Of a DNA stretch of 64,000 nt, positions 28,081 through 37,420 are shown piece after piece (positions within the stretch are counted from its first letter, which is position 1; every line of letters begins with the position of its first letter). The notes beneath the pieces are model-generated. The model had not been told where the DNA came from and made no database searches. It saw only the letters and a program-made list of their open reading frames with translations. The position numbers were made by a program, and so were the translations under genes. Source of the DNA: Bradyrhizobium sp. RP6 (GTDB lineage: Bacteria > Pseudomonadota > Alphaproteobacteria > Rhizobiales > Xanthobacteraceae); contig NZ_RQIT01000022.1 in assembly GCF_003837805.1 (NCBI RefSeq), positions 58,555-122,554 of the forward strand. The letters run 5' to 3'.

Positions 28081-28180
28081 TCGCTCCACTCCATTGCGGT
28101 TTTCGTACGGGATACATTGCAAAGCCTAGCGGGCAGTGAATGCATCTCGGTGAAGCCGCTCACCCGGAGATTGGCGAGTT

Positions 28181-29296
28181 CTACACCACCACGCTCAGCC
28201 GCTTCGCCGCCCGCGTGATGCCGGTATAGAGCCACCGCGCCCGGGACTCCTGGAACGCAAAGCTCTCGTCGAACAGCACGACATCGTCCCATTGCGAGCC
28301 CTGCGACTTGTGCACGGTCAGCACGTAGCCGTAGTCGAACTCGTCATAGGGCTTGCGCTGCTCCCAGGCGATCTGCTCGATGCCGCCCTCGAAGCAGTCG
28401 GCGCGCACCGAGACCTTCGTCACCTTGTGGCCGAAATCCTCGTCCGGCGACAGCCGCATGCTGAGAATGCGTGATTTCGAGCGCGAGGTGTTGCGCGACT
28501 TCACGCGCCACAGGCCGCCGTTGAACAGGCCCTTCTTGCGGTTGTTGCGCAGGCACACCAGCTTGTCGCCGGCGACCGGAAACTGATCCTCGATGTTCTG
28601 GCGCTGGCGCACCCGCATATTGTAGGCGCGGCGGGTGTTGTTGCGCCCGACCAGCACCTGGTCGGCGCCCATGACGCGATCGGGATCGAGCTCTTTCCGC
28701 GACACCACCTCGCTCTCGCCGTAGCGGCCGATGTCGAGCTCGCGGCCCTCGCGGACGTCCATCGACATCCGCACGATGGGATCGTCCTGGGCCTGGCGGT
28801 GCACCTCGGTCAGCATCGCATCCGGTGTGGTGTTGGTGAAGAAGCCGCCGCCCTGGATCGGCGGCAGCTGCGCGGGATCGCCCAGCACCAGGAGAGGGCA
28901 GTCGAACGACATCAGGTCGCGCCCCAATTCGGCATCGACCATCGAGCATTCGTCGATCACGATCAGCTTCGCCTTCGAGGCCGGCGCATCGTCCCATAAT
29001 TCGAAGCTCGGCTGCTCCTCGCCGGATTCGCGGGCGCGGTAGATCAGGGAGTGGATGGTCGAGGCGTCGTCGCAGCCCTTGTTGCGCATGACGAGGGCCG
29101 CCTTGCCGGTGAAGGCGGCGAATTTCACTTCGCCATCGACGCCCTCGGCGATGTGCCGCGCCAGCGTGGTCTTGCCGGTGCCGGCAAAGCCGAACAGGCG
29201 GAACACCGGCGGCGTGCCGTTACGGCCCGGCTTGGCCTTGAGCCAGTCGCCGACGGCCTTCAGAGCGGCATCCTGATGCGGGGTGAAAGTGGCCAT
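28181..29296 (-). CDS. Short RecD-like ATP-dependent DNA helicase
   Basis: 371-residue superfamily-1B helicase. Visible motifs are Walker A GFAGTGKTT (about 36-44), Walker B IDECSMV, motif III GDPAQLPPI, VHRQ, and the C-terminal UvrD-like VLTVHKSQGSQWD and YTGITRA. It is about half the length of RecD2 and lacks the N-terminal region, so it resembles stand-alone Dda-like helicases. Role in DNA repair or replication-fork handling is inferred. No RecB or RecC partner lies nearby. Confidence 0.88.
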   Translation of the reverse strand: MATFTPHQDAALKAVGDWLKAKPGRNGTPPVFRLFGFAGTGKTTLARHIAEGVDGEVKFAAFTGKAALVMRNKGCDDASTIHSLIYRARESGEEQPSFELWDDAPASKAKLIVIDECSMVDAELGRDLMSFDCPLLVLGDPAQLPPIQGGGFFTNTTPDAMLTEVHRQAQDDPIVRMSMDVREGRELDIGRYGESEVVSRKELDPDRVMGADQVLVGRNNTRRAYNMRVRQRQNIEDQFPVAGDKLVCLRNNRKKGLFNGGLWRVKSRNTSRSKSRILSMRLSPDEDFGHKVTKVSVRADCFEGGIEQIAWEQRKPYDEFDYGYVLTVHKSQGSQWDDVVLFDESFAFQESRARWLYTGITRAAKRLSVVV

Positions 29297-29392
29297 ATCT
29301 GTCTTGAGGGTGCGAAACGAGGCGATTCGCTACCCGCCAAAACTAACCATTCGCTCCGCCCGTTCAAGCGCAGGGAGCTCGCTCTCTGCGGC

Positions 29393-29526
29393 CATCCTTC
29401 GAGACGCCCGCCTTCGGCGGGCCTTCAGGATGAGGACGGAGTGTGTGGCAGCAGTTCCGGCAAGCAAAGGTGTCGCCTAGCCTCATCCTGAGGAGGCTGC
29501 GAAGCAGCCGTCTCGAAGGACGAGGC
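29393..29526. repeat. Pair of inverted dispersed repeats, class D
   Basis: Two elements face each other: 29393-29436 (CATCCTTCGAGACGCCC to GATGAGG) and 29481-29526 (CCTCATCCTGAGGAG to CGAGG). Each has its own inner hairpin (CCCGCC/GGCGGG and GCTGC/GCAGC). They lie between the helicase gene and napC, on the 3' side of the nap operon. Confidence 0.75.
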
Positions 29527-29541
29527 GCCTGCCAAGTATCC

Positions 29542-30195
29542 CTACTGCCAGCCGGGAACGCCGCGCATGTCCGGCAATTGGTGGGCGATGCCCTTGTGGC
29601 AGTCGATGCAGGTCTTTTCCTTGGTGAACAGGAAGCGCTGGTGCGCGACCGAGGCCCGCGGCGACTGCTTGGTGATGTCCATGGAATCGGCGCTGTGGCA
29701 GTTGCGGCATTCCAGCGAATCGTTCGCCTTGAAGCGTGCCCATTCGTGCGCCGCCAATTCGAGCCGGTGATCCTGGAATTTCTCTCTCGTGTCGATCGTA
29801 CCGAAGATCTTGCCCCAGACCTCCTTGGAGGCCTGCATCTTGCGCGCGATCTTGTCGGTCCAGTTGTGAGGCACGTGGCAATCCGGGCAGGTCGCGCGCA
29901 CGCCGGAGCGGTTGGTGAAGTGGACGGTCGACTTCAGCTCGGCGTAGACATTGTCCTTCATCTCATGACAGCCGGTGCAGAACTTCTCGGTGTTGGTTAT
30001 CTCCAGCGCGGTGTTGAAGCCGCCCCAGAAGATCACGCCGGCAACGAAGCCGGCGAGCACCAGGGTGCCGAGCGCGAACACCGAGCTCGGCCGGGTCAGC
30101 ACCTGCCACAGCTCGAGCACGAAAGCCCAGCTCCGCGCGATGAAGCCGCGCTTGGCCTTCAGCTCTGCGTTGGGCTCGTCAGCGGTCGTCGTCAT
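29542..30195 (-). CDS. napC: Tetrahaem cytochrome NapC
   Basis: 217-residue membrane-anchored cytochrome passing electrons from quinol to NapAB. One membrane helix lies at about 37-58. Four CxxCH haem sites are at C73-H77, C103-H107, C163-H167 and C196-H200. Start ATG 30195 overlaps the napB stop by four bases (ATGA); a longer reading frame upstream overlaps napB in another frame and is not real. Last gene of napEDABC. Confidence 0.95.
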   Translation of the reverse strand: MTTTADEPNAELKAKRGFIARSWAFVLELWQVLTRPSSVFALGTLVLAGFVAGVIFWGGFNTALEITNTEKFCTGCHEMKDNVYAELKSTVHFTNRSGVRATCPDCHVPHNWTDKIARKMQASKEVWGKIFGTIDTREKFQDHRLELAAHEWARFKANDSLECRNCHSADSMDITKQSPRASVAHQRFLFTKEKTCIDCHKGIAHQLPDMRGVPGWQ

Positions 30196-30662
30196 CGGCG
30201 GCCACCGGGGCTTGCGCGCGAGAGCAGCGTGTCGATGTCGATGAAATCGTTGCTGACCGGCGGATTGGCGGTGTTCTGCGGCACGTGGCACTCGGTGCAG
30301 AAGAAGCGTCGCGGCGAGACCGAGCCCAGGAACTGGCCGTCGCGGTCCATGAAATGCGTGATCGACACCATCGGCGCCTGCGACTCGGCGGTGCGCGCCC
30401 GTGCATGGCAGGACAGGCATTTGTTGCCGTTGAGGTCGATCTGGTAGCCGTCGATCGTGTGCGGGATGACAGGCGGCTGCTCCGGATAGTTGCGCACCTC
30501 CTTCTCGGAGGTGTTGCGGTTCGGCAGCATCGGCGGCGCCGGGCCCTCGTCATTGAGCGGGGTCGGGCCGCGAAGGCCTGACGTCACCGTCTGCGCCGTC
30601 AGTGAGCTCGTGCCCGCAGCGATTGCGAAGGCGAGCAGGATCATTGCGGATCGTTTCATCAT
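30192..30662 (-). CDS. napB: Dihaem cytochrome NapB
   Basis: 156-residue periplasmic small subunit of nitrate reductase with a signal peptide (about 1-23) and two haem sites, C82-H86 (CLSCH) and C122-H126 (CTECH), plus the conserved PPVIPH segment. Start ATG 30662 overlaps the napA stop (ATGA); ATG 30659 is an alternative. It is coupled to napC through a second ATGA. Confidence 0.94.
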   Translation of the reverse strand: MMKRSAMILLAFAIAAGTSSLTAQTVTSGLRGPTPLNDEGPAPPMLPNRNTSEKEVRNYPEQPPVIPHTIDGYQIDLNGNKCLSCHARARTAESQAPMVSITHFMDRDGQFLGSVSPRRFFCTECHVPQNTANPPVSNDFIDIDTLLSRASPGGRR

Positions 30663-33172
30663 GACATGTTCACCCGCTCGATGCGCACGGCGCATTTCTT
30701 GAAATCGGTTTGCAGCGAGATCGGATCGGTGGCGTCCAGCGTCACCTTGTTGATCAGCTTGGATTCGTCGAACCACGGCACGAAGACAAGGCCGCGCGGC
30801 GGCCGGTCGCGGCCGCGGGTCTCGACGCGGGCACGGATGAAGCCGCGGCGCGAGACCACCTTCACTTCGTCGCCACGGCGCAGCTTCATGTCCTGCGCAT
30901 CGTCCGGATGCATGAAGCAGACCGTCTCGGGGAACGCCTTGTAGAGCTCGGGCACGCGGCGCGTCATGGTGCCGGAATGCCAGTGCTCCAGCACGCGGCC
31001 GGTCGAGAGCCAGTAGGGATATTCGTTGTCGGGCGACTCTGCCGGCGGTTCGTAAGGCAGCGCGAAGATGCGTGCCTTGCCGTCGGGATGGCCGTAGAAC
31101 TGCACGTCGGTGCCCTGCTTGACGTAGGGGTCGCTGCCCTCGCGGAAGCGCCACTTCGTCTCCTGGCCGTTGACCACCGGCCATCGCAGGCCGCGCTCTC
31201 GGTGATAGGTGTCGAACGGCGCGAGGTCGTGGCCATGGCCGCGGCCGAACTGGGCATATTCCTCGAACAGGCCCTTGTGCACGTAGAAGCCGAACGCCTT
31301 GGATTCGTCGTTGGCATAGCCCGGCTCGATGTCGGTGACAGGGAATTTGTCGACCTGGCCGTTCCTGTAGAGCACGTCGAACAGCGTCTTGCCGCGAACG
31401 TCGGGCTTCTTGGCGATCAGCTCCTCGGGCCAGACCTCCTCGATCTTGAAGCGCTTCGAAAACTCCATGAGCTGCCAGAGGTCGGATTTCGACTCGCCCG
31501 GCGCCGAGACGAGCTGATGCCAGAACTGGGTGCGCCGCTCGGCGTTGCCATAGGCGCCTTCTTTCTCCACCCACATCGCGGTGGGCAGGATCAGATCGGC
31601 CGCGAGCGCGGTCACCGAGGGGTAGGCGTCCGAGACCACGATGAAGTTCTCGGGGTTGCGGAAGCCCGGATAGGTTTCTTCGTTGATGTTGGGGCCGGCC
31701 TGGAGATTGTTGTTGACCTGCACCCAATAGGCGTTGATCAGCCCGTCCTTCAGCATCCGGCTTTGCAGCACGGCATGTGCGCCCGGTTTGTCGGGAATAG
31801 TGCCTTCGGGCAGCCGCCAGATGTGCTCGGCGTGATCGCGGTGCGCCTTGTTGGTGACGACCATGTCGGCCGGCAGGCGGTGCGAGAAGGTGCCGACCTC
31901 GCGCGCGGTGCCGCAGGCCGAAGGCTGGCCGGTCAGCGAGAAGGGACTGTTGCCGGGCGAGGAGATCTTCCCGGTCAGAAGATGGATGTTGTAGACGAGG
32001 TTGTTGCACCAGACGCCGCGGGTGTGCTGGTTGAAGCCCATGGTCCAGAACGAGACCACTTTCGTTTTTGGATCGGCATAGAGCTCGGCGAGCGCCTCGA
32101 GACGGTTGAGCGGCACGCCCGACATCTGGGCGGCTTTCTCCAGCGTGTACTCGGACACGAACTTGGCGAATTCGTCATAGCTCATGTCGGTGGCGTCGTT
32201 GGGTTTCGCTGCGCCGGTCGCCTTCTTCTGCAGCGGATGCTCGGGCCGCAGACCATAGCCGATGTCGGTCTGGCCGCGCTTGAACACGGTATGCGCGGCG
32301 ACGAAATCCTTGTTGACGCGGCCGGTCTTGATGATGTGGTTGGCGATGGCGTTGAGGATGTAGAGATCGGTCTGCGGCTTGAACACCATGCCGATGTCGG
32401 CGAGGTCGAACGAGCGGTGCTCGAAGGTCGAGAGCACGGCGACGCGAACGTGCGGCGCGGACAGCCGGCGGTCGGCCAGGCGCGTCCACAGGATCGGGTG
32501 CATCTCCGCCATGTTGGAGCCCCACAGCACGAAGGCGTCGGTGGCCTCGATGTCATCGTAGCAGCCCGGGGGCTCGTCGATGCCGAAGGTGCGCATCATG
32601 CCGGCGACGGCCGAGGCCATGCAGTGCCGGGCATTGGGGTCGATGTTGTTGGTGCGGAAGCCGGCCTTGAACAGCTTCGAGGCGGCATAGCCTTCCCAGA
32701 TCGTCCACTGGCCGGAGCCGAACATGGCGACGCCGTTCGGTCCGCGCTTCCTGATCGCCTCCTTCCACTTCAGCTCCATGATGTCGAAGGCTTCGGTCCA
32801 GGACACAGGCGTGAACTCGCCGTTCTTGTCGTACTTGCCGTTCGTCTTGCGCAGCAGCGGCTGCGTCAGGCGATCGTGGCCGTACATGATCTTGGAGAGG
32901 AAGTAGCCCTTGACGCAGTTGAGGCCGCGATTGACTTCGGCCTTGATGTCGCCATGGGTGGCGACCACCCGGTTGTCCTTGGTCGCGACCATCACCGAGC
33001 AGCCGGTGCCGCAGAAGCGGCAAGCGGCCTTGTCCCATTTCATTTCGCTGTTGGTGCGCTCGCTGACCAGATTGGCGGCCAGCGCCGGGACGGGCATGCC
33101 GGCGGCAGCGGCGGCAATGGCGGCCGCCTCGAGCTTGAGCATCTGGCGGCGGTCGAGCTTGGGCGATGTCAT
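30659..33172 (-). CDS. napA: Periplasmic nitrate reductase catalytic subunit NapA
   Basis: 837-residue molybdenum enzyme reducing nitrate to nitrite in the periplasm. A Tat signal (DRRQMLKLEAAAIAAAAAG) exports the folded protein. The [4Fe-4S] cysteines are C51, C54, C58 and C86 (C-x2-C-x3-C-x27-C), and the Mo ligand cysteine is in ARHCMASAV. ATG 33172 gives the usual length; an upstream open extension overlaps napD. It needs NapD for Tat proofreading. Confidence 0.97.
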   Translation of the reverse strand: MTSPKLDRRQMLKLEAAAIAAAAAGMPVPALAANLVSERTNSEMKWDKAACRFCGTGCSVMVATKDNRVVATHGDIKAEVNRGLNCVKGYFLSKIMYGHDRLTQPLLRKTNGKYDKNGEFTPVSWTEAFDIMELKWKEAIRKRGPNGVAMFGSGQWTIWEGYAASKLFKAGFRTNNIDPNARHCMASAVAGMMRTFGIDEPPGCYDDIEATDAFVLWGSNMAEMHPILWTRLADRRLSAPHVRVAVLSTFEHRSFDLADIGMVFKPQTDLYILNAIANHIIKTGRVNKDFVAAHTVFKRGQTDIGYGLRPEHPLQKKATGAAKPNDATDMSYDEFAKFVSEYTLEKAAQMSGVPLNRLEALAELYADPKTKVVSFWTMGFNQHTRGVWCNNLVYNIHLLTGKISSPGNSPFSLTGQPSACGTAREVGTFSHRLPADMVVTNKAHRDHAEHIWRLPEGTIPDKPGAHAVLQSRMLKDGLINAYWVQVNNNLQAGPNINEETYPGFRNPENFIVVSDAYPSVTALAADLILPTAMWVEKEGAYGNAERRTQFWHQLVSAPGESKSDLWQLMEFSKRFKIEEVWPEELIAKKPDVRGKTLFDVLYRNGQVDKFPVTDIEPGYANDESKAFGFYVHKGLFEEYAQFGRGHGHDLAPFDTYHRERGLRWPVVNGQETKWRFREGSDPYVKQGTDVQFYGHPDGKARIFALPYEPPAESPDNEYPYWLSTGRVLEHWHSGTMTRRVPELYKAFPETVCFMHPDDAQDMKLRRGDEVKVVSRRGFIRARVETRGRDRPPRGLVFVPWFDESKLINKVTLDATDPISLQTDFKKCAVRIERVNMS

Positions 33173-33188
33173 GATGGCTCTTCCTGAC

Positions 33189-33503
33189 TCAGGCGGTTTC
33201 GATGGCGTGGAAGACGAGCGCTGCGGAATAGACGTTCGGCAGCGACTGGATGGTGTTGAGCAGCGTGCCGAGGCTGCCGGCATCGGGCGCTTCGGTCACG
33301 ACGACGAGCTTGCCGCGCGGATCGCGGCCGTGGATCTCACAGCCCGGCAGCGCGGTGATCTTGGCTTCGACCTCGGCGAGGCGTTCGGGACGCGCCTGCA
33401 CCAGGATGCTGGCGATCTCCGCGCCCGGTGGCGCGATGACGCGATCGGCGCCGAGCACCCGGCCGGTGATCAAGGCGCGGCGGTTCAGTGTGGCGTGAGC
33501 CAT
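33189..33503 (-). CDS. napD: NapA Tat chaperone NapD
   Basis: 104-residue cytosolic chaperone that binds the NapA Tat signal. Seen are ISILVQ-like ASILVQARPERLAEVEAKI near the start, GCEIHGRDPRGKLVVV in the middle and the TLLNTIQSLPNV helix. ATG 33503 is used. It lies 16 bases before napA and 26 after napE. Confidence 0.92.
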   Translation of the reverse strand: MAHATLNRRALITGRVLGADRVIAPPGAEIASILVQARPERLAEVEAKITALPGCEIHGRDPRGKLVVVTEAPDAGSLGTLLNTIQSLPNVYSAALVFHAIETA

Positions 33504-33529
33504 GATGCCTGTCTTTCGCTGGTTGCGGA

Positions 33530-33715
33530 TCAATGCGGGGAGGGCGGCGGGCCGGGAGGGCCGGCAAACATCTGGTAGATCCAGACGCCAAGGCCGTAAG
33601 TACCGACCGTTCCGACCGCGAGCACGGGCATCACGACCGCGGTCAGGAACAGGAAGGCGAAAATCTCCATGCGCTTACGGCGCACGCGCGTCGTCGCGTC
33701 GTCAGTGGCCGACAT
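33530..33715 (-). CDS. napE: NapE small membrane protein
   Basis: 61-residue protein with a basic start (TRVRRKRMEIFAFLFL), one or two membrane segments and a proline-rich end (FAGPPGPPPSPH), matching NapE. Role in nitrate reductase function is not settled. First gene of the operon, 90 bases downstream of a FixK-type site. Confidence 0.9.
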   Translation of the reverse strand: MSATDDATTRVRRKRMEIFAFLFLTAVVMPVLAVGTVGTYGLGVWIYQMFAGPPGPPPSPH

Positions 33716-33804
33716 ATTCGGTCTCTTGAAATGCTGTGGGGAATCGAGACGGCATCCGGGCCGTCGCCTTGGCCAACCTTAGATACCAGCGAGCCAACAA
33801 GGCG

Positions 33805-33818
33805 TTGATTTGGATCAA
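33805..33818 (-). promoter_or_regulatory. FixK/FNR-type box upstream of napE
   Basis: TTGATTTGGATCAA is a perfect TTGAT-N4-ATCAA palindrome, centred about 96 bases before the napE start. In Bradyrhizobium the FixLJ-FixK2 cascade is known to induce nap genes at low oxygen; this site fits that control. Confidence 0.88.
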
Positions 33819-33981
33819 TCGGCCGCCCAACCGGATGTCGCAGCACGCTCTGTCCGTGCCCGAGGTATGAGGGCCGGCTGCCCGGATAAATCCTCCCGCG
33901 CGGCGGAATGAGCGCTCCGTAGACAGCGCCGTCTCACGCATTAAGATGCGATTAACAAAAAGAATGCGGGAGAGCGACGCC

Positions 33982-35184
33982 ATGAAGTTCGGCATCTTCT
34001 ACGAGCTGCAACTGCCGCGGCCCTGGGGAGCGGGTGACGAGCTCAGGCTCTATCAGAACGCGCTCTCGCAGATGGAGCTCGCCGACGAGCTCGGCTACGA
34101 CCATGCCTGGGTGGTCGAGCATCACTTCCTCGAAGAGTATTCGCATTCGCCTTCGCCGGAATCCTTCCTCGCCGCGGCCAGCCAGCGCACGCAGAAGATC
34201 AGGCTCGGCCACGGCATCCTCCAGCTCACCACCAACCATCCGGCGCGCGTCGCCGAGCGTGTTGCGGTGCTCGATCTGCTCAGCAACGGCCGCTGCGAAT
34301 TCGGCATGGGCGAGAGCGCATCGATCACCGAGCTGGAGCCGTTCGGCCGCGACATGGAGACCAAGAAGGAGGTGTTCGAGGAGGCCGTCGCTGCGATCTT
34401 TCCGATGTTCAAGGACGCCGGCAGCGAGCATCACGGCAAATATTTCGACATCGCCTTGCGCAACGTCGTGCCGAAGCCGGTGCAGAAGCCGCATCCGCCA
34501 CTGTGGATGGCCTGCTCGCAGCTGCCGACAATCGAGCGCGCCGGCCGTCACGGCTTCGGCGCGCTCGGCTTCCAGTTCGTCAGCGCCGATGCCGCGCATG
34601 CCTGGGTGCACGCCTATTACAACGCAATGACCAAGCGTCTGCACAAGCTGGCCGACTACGAGATCAACCCGAACATGGCGCTGGTCTCGTTCTTCATGTG
34701 CGCGAAGACGGACGAGGAGGCGCGTGCGCGCGCCGATGGCGCTACCTTCTTCCAGTTCGCGCTGCGCTTCTACGGCGCCGCGCAGAACCGCCAGCGGCCC
34801 GCGCCCTACACCGTCAACATGTGGGACGAATACAACAAGTGGAAGCGCGACAATCCGGAAGCCCAGGAGGCAAGCTTGCGCGGCGGCCTGATCGGCTCGC
34901 CCGAAACGATCCGGAGGAAGCTGAAGCGCTTCCAGTCCTCGCACATCGACCAGGTCATCCTGCTCAATCAGGCCGGCAAGAACAGCCACGAGCACATCTG
35001 CGAATCGCTGGAACTGTTCGGCCGCGAGGTGATGCCGGAGTTTCAGAACGATCCGGCGCAGGCAGCCTGGAAGCAAGGCGTGATGAGCGGCGAGATCAAG
35101 CTGGAGGAGATCGACACCGAGGCCTTCACCGACCGCTACGGCAAGGTCGCGATCAATGTGGCGCCGGTGAAGGCGGTGGGATAG
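33982..35184 (+). CDS. LLM-class flavin-dependent oxidoreductase
   Basis: 400-residue luciferase-like monooxygenase-fold enzyme using reduced flavin. Visible: MKFGIFYELQLPRPW at the start, VVEHHF (about 45-50), the LGHGILQLTTNHPARVAERV strand-helix, FGMGES, and LRGGLIGSPETIRRKL near the end. ATG 33982 is chosen because GGGAGAG precedes it and the family starts there. Substrate unknown. It is divergent from the nap operon and has no flavin reductase next to it. Confidence 0.87.
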   Translation: MKFGIFYELQLPRPWGAGDELRLYQNALSQMELADELGYDHAWVVEHHFLEEYSHSPSPESFLAAASQRTQKIRLGHGILQLTTNHPARVAERVAVLDLLSNGRCEFGMGESASITELEPFGRDMETKKEVFEEAVAAIFPMFKDAGSEHHGKYFDIALRNVVPKPVQKPHPPLWMACSQLPTIERAGRHGFGALGFQFVSADAAHAWVHAYYNAMTKRLHKLADYEINPNMALVSFFMCAKTDEEARARADGATFFQFALRFYGAAQNRQRPAPYTVNMWDEYNKWKRDNPEAQEASLRGGLIGSPETIRRKLKRFQSSHIDQVILLNQAGKNSHEHICESLELFGREVMPEFQNDPAQAAWKQGVMSGEIKLEEIDTEAFTDRYGKVAINVAPVKAVG

Positions 35185-35194
35185 ACGCGCGAAC

Positions 35195-35674
35195 CTAGTC
35201 CCAATATGGAATGGCTGGGCGGGCGATCATCAGCCAGAAGATGACCAGCACGGCTGCGAACGCCGGAAATCCGAAGGCAAACCACCAGCGGAAGAGACGG
35301 TAATACCTGCCAGGCAGCTTGGTGTTGGTCGCGACCGCTAGGACGGCAAGATCGCGCATCTGCATCTGCATCCACACCACCGGCAGCCAGAAGGCGCCGG
35401 TCACCAGATAAAGTGCGATCGACGCCGCAACCCACCCGTCGCCGAGGGAGTACCCGCTCGACCAGGCGAGCCATGTGCCGGTGATCGGCTGCAGGATCAC
35501 GGCACTCGCCGTGAACAGGAAGTCGGCCAGCACCACCGTCCGCGCGACCCCCGCGATCTCGCGCGGGTCGCCGCGCAGATGCGCAACGAGCATGAAGAAG
35601 GCGATGCCCGCACCGGTGCCGAGCAGGACCGCAGCGCCGATGATGTGCGCCATCTTCACGAGGAAGTAGAGCAT
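35195..35674 (-). CDS. DUF2269 integral membrane protein
   Basis: 159-residue protein with four predicted helices (MLYFLVKMAHIIGAAVLLG at the start, ILQPITGTWLAWSSGYSL, and a final FPAFAAVLVIFWLMIARP). This matches DUF2269 proteins, of unknown role. Its ATG shares one base with the stop of the upstream SDR-DoxX gene (TGATG), so the two are translationally coupled. It converges with the LLM gene, ten bases away. Confidence 0.8.
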   Translation of the reverse strand: MLYFLVKMAHIIGAAVLLGTGAGIAFFMLVAHLRGDPREIAGVARTVVLADFLFTASAVILQPITGTWLAWSSGYSLGDGWVAASIALYLVTGAFWLPVVWMQMQMRDLAVLAVATNTKLPGRYYRLFRWWFAFGFPAFAAVLVIFWLMIARPAIPYWD

Positions 35675-36945
35675 CAGCGATCCTCCCGGATCGCCATCGC
35701 GACCAGGTTGAGCATGATCACCGGCCAGATCTTCAGCATCGGCCCCAGCGGATCGGTCCACAGCCGCGGCACCAGCGCCGTGCCGATCACGGCATAGGTC
35801 AGTGAGATGATCAATGCGGCCCACAGCCCGTAGCGGCTCAGAGGACGGTAAAGGATGGCGCAGCCGATGGCGAGGTCGGCGAGCGCGCCTGCGGTGACGG
35901 TGAGCGCCGCGACGTTTTCTTGCAGCCCGCCTTCCCGCAGCAACGACATGCCGATATCCCAGCCCGCGCTCAGCGAGATGATGCCCGTGGCGATCCAGAA
36001 CGCGCCGAGGACGACGAAGATCAGCGGCTTGAGCGCATAGAGCCGCGCGAACCAGCGCTCCTGCACCGAGGCAGGCTCACGTGCGAGCGCGGCCTCGAGA
36101 TCGCGTGGCGCAACGCCTGTCACTTGACGCCAGAGCCCGGGGTCGCCGGTCGCGCCGCGGCGCATTTCCGCCTGTGCGGTCGCATTGATGGGCGTTCGCC
36201 ACCCCAGCAGCTGTGCAACGTCACCCGCGCGGTACGCGGCCGAAGCCAGCCAGGAGGGTAGGTGCAGGCGGTAGGCTGGCCGCCAGCGCAGCCAGGCGCG
36301 AAACAGCGCGACCGCGTCGCTGAAGGCGATCCGCCTCGGGCCGGCGAGATCAAGTGCGACCCGGGAGGGAGCGCCGGGTTGCAGGAAGAACAGCACGGTT
36401 TCGACGACGTCGTCGAGATGCACCGGTTGAATGGCGGCGGTGCCGGGCATCACCGGCAGGACCGGCAGCGCGGCCAGCCCCCGCAACAGCGCACTGCCGC
36501 CGTAGGCCGGCCGGCCCACCACGACCGAAGGACGCAGCACGACCCAATCGAGCTCCCGTGCCGTCAAGGCGGCTTCGCCCTCCCGCTTGGTGCGGGAAAA
36601 ATCGCTGAGCGCATCGACATTGCTGCCGATCGCCGAGAACAGGATGACGCGGCGGACGCCCGCGCTTTCGCAGGCAGCATAAAGCGCCGCGCTGCCGGCG
36701 ACATGGACGCCTTGCATATCCTGTCCCTGCAGCGCGCCCGCCGCATTGATGACGGCATCGACGCCCGCAAGAACGCCCTTCCATTCTGAAATGTCGGTGC
36801 GAGCGAGATCGAGGGTGATGTGGTGCCGGTCGAACGCCGTCGGTGGATGTCGCGACACCAATACGCATTCATGTCCTTCGGCGGACAGTCTGGCGTAGAT
36901 GGCCGATCCGATAAGCCCTGTGCCCCCGACGAGAAGAATGCGCAT
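35674..36945 (-). CDS. NAD(P)-binding SDR fused to a DoxX-like membrane domain
   Basis: 423-residue two-part protein. Residues 1-280 form an atypical SDR/NDUFA9-like Rossmann domain: MRILLVGGTGLIGSAIYARL with GxxGxxG, then VDAVINAAGALQG and LRPSVVVG. Residues about 300-423 are a DoxX-like four-helix membrane domain (PLIFVVLGAFWIATGIISL and DLAIGCAILYRPLSRYGLW). The fusion would tether a nucleotide-binding enzyme to the membrane. It is coupled to the DUF2269 gene. Function unknown; a redox or quinone role is possible. Confidence 0.85.
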   Translation of the reverse strand: MRILLVGGTGLIGSAIYARLSAEGHECVLVSRHPPTAFDRHHITLDLARTDISEWKGVLAGVDAVINAAGALQGQDMQGVHVAGSAALYAACESAGVRRVILFSAIGSNVDALSDFSRTKREGEAALTARELDWVVLRPSVVVGRPAYGGSALLRGLAALPVLPVMPGTAAIQPVHLDDVVETVLFFLQPGAPSRVALDLAGPRRIAFSDAVALFRAWLRWRPAYRLHLPSWLASAAYRAGDVAQLLGWRTPINATAQAEMRRGATGDPGLWRQVTGVAPRDLEAALAREPASVQERWFARLYALKPLIFVVLGAFWIATGIISLSAGWDIGMSLLREGGLQENVAALTVTAGALADLAIGCAILYRPLSRYGLWAALIISLTYAVIGTALVPRLWTDPLGPMLKIWPVIMLNLVAMAIREDR

Positions 36946-37420
36946 AGACTGCTTCTTCGATCGGCGGCCAGGACGGCGCAAACCGCTGATCAAGCTCCAA
37001 AGATGTGGAGAATAAAGCGGGTGTGATGCGATCGTTCCTCGCGGCTCCGGCGTCCAAACGTCGTGATCGACTCGCTACGTCGGCAGGTCGGGTCGGCCAT
37101 TGCATGGTATTTGCGCTGAGCCGGGCGGGCGCCGCAACCTGTCTGCTCGATGCCGGCGAATATCCCGATCGGCGGCGCTCTCGGTGCGGCCCGCTGATCA
37201 GTCGGATCGGGTCCGTTAAGTCATGTTGCTGACGCAATCTCTGTCTTAGTCGGTGACAACTTAAAAACACTGCGTGGGAACCTCCCCGGTTCGCACAACG
37301 GTTCCAAGCCAAGGTTGGCTCGAGTCCGCAAAACATCAGCGCAAGCTTCATGGACGCTTTCGCGTTCGCTTGCCCTGTTTGCGGTTCCGGGAACCGGATC
37401 GGAAAATCACAGGAGTTATG
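36946..37420. promoter_or_regulatory. Long gap between divergent SDR-DoxX and RlpA-like genes
   Basis: About 475 bases without a supportable gene. It must hold two divergent promoters. Near 37276 a GGGAACC followed by CGGTTCC 17 bases later loosely recalls the EcfG general-stress promoter (GGAAC-N-CGTT type), but the match is imperfect and only a suggestion. Confidence 0.35.

Noticed and set aside
29393..29526. CRISPR array or small mobile element
   Set aside because: Only two inverted copies with different inner hairpins, no regular spacers, no cas genes and no transposase frame.
30710..33187. 825-codon open frame opposite napA
   Set aside because: Shadow of napA codon bias; composition is a mirror of napA and no motif is present.
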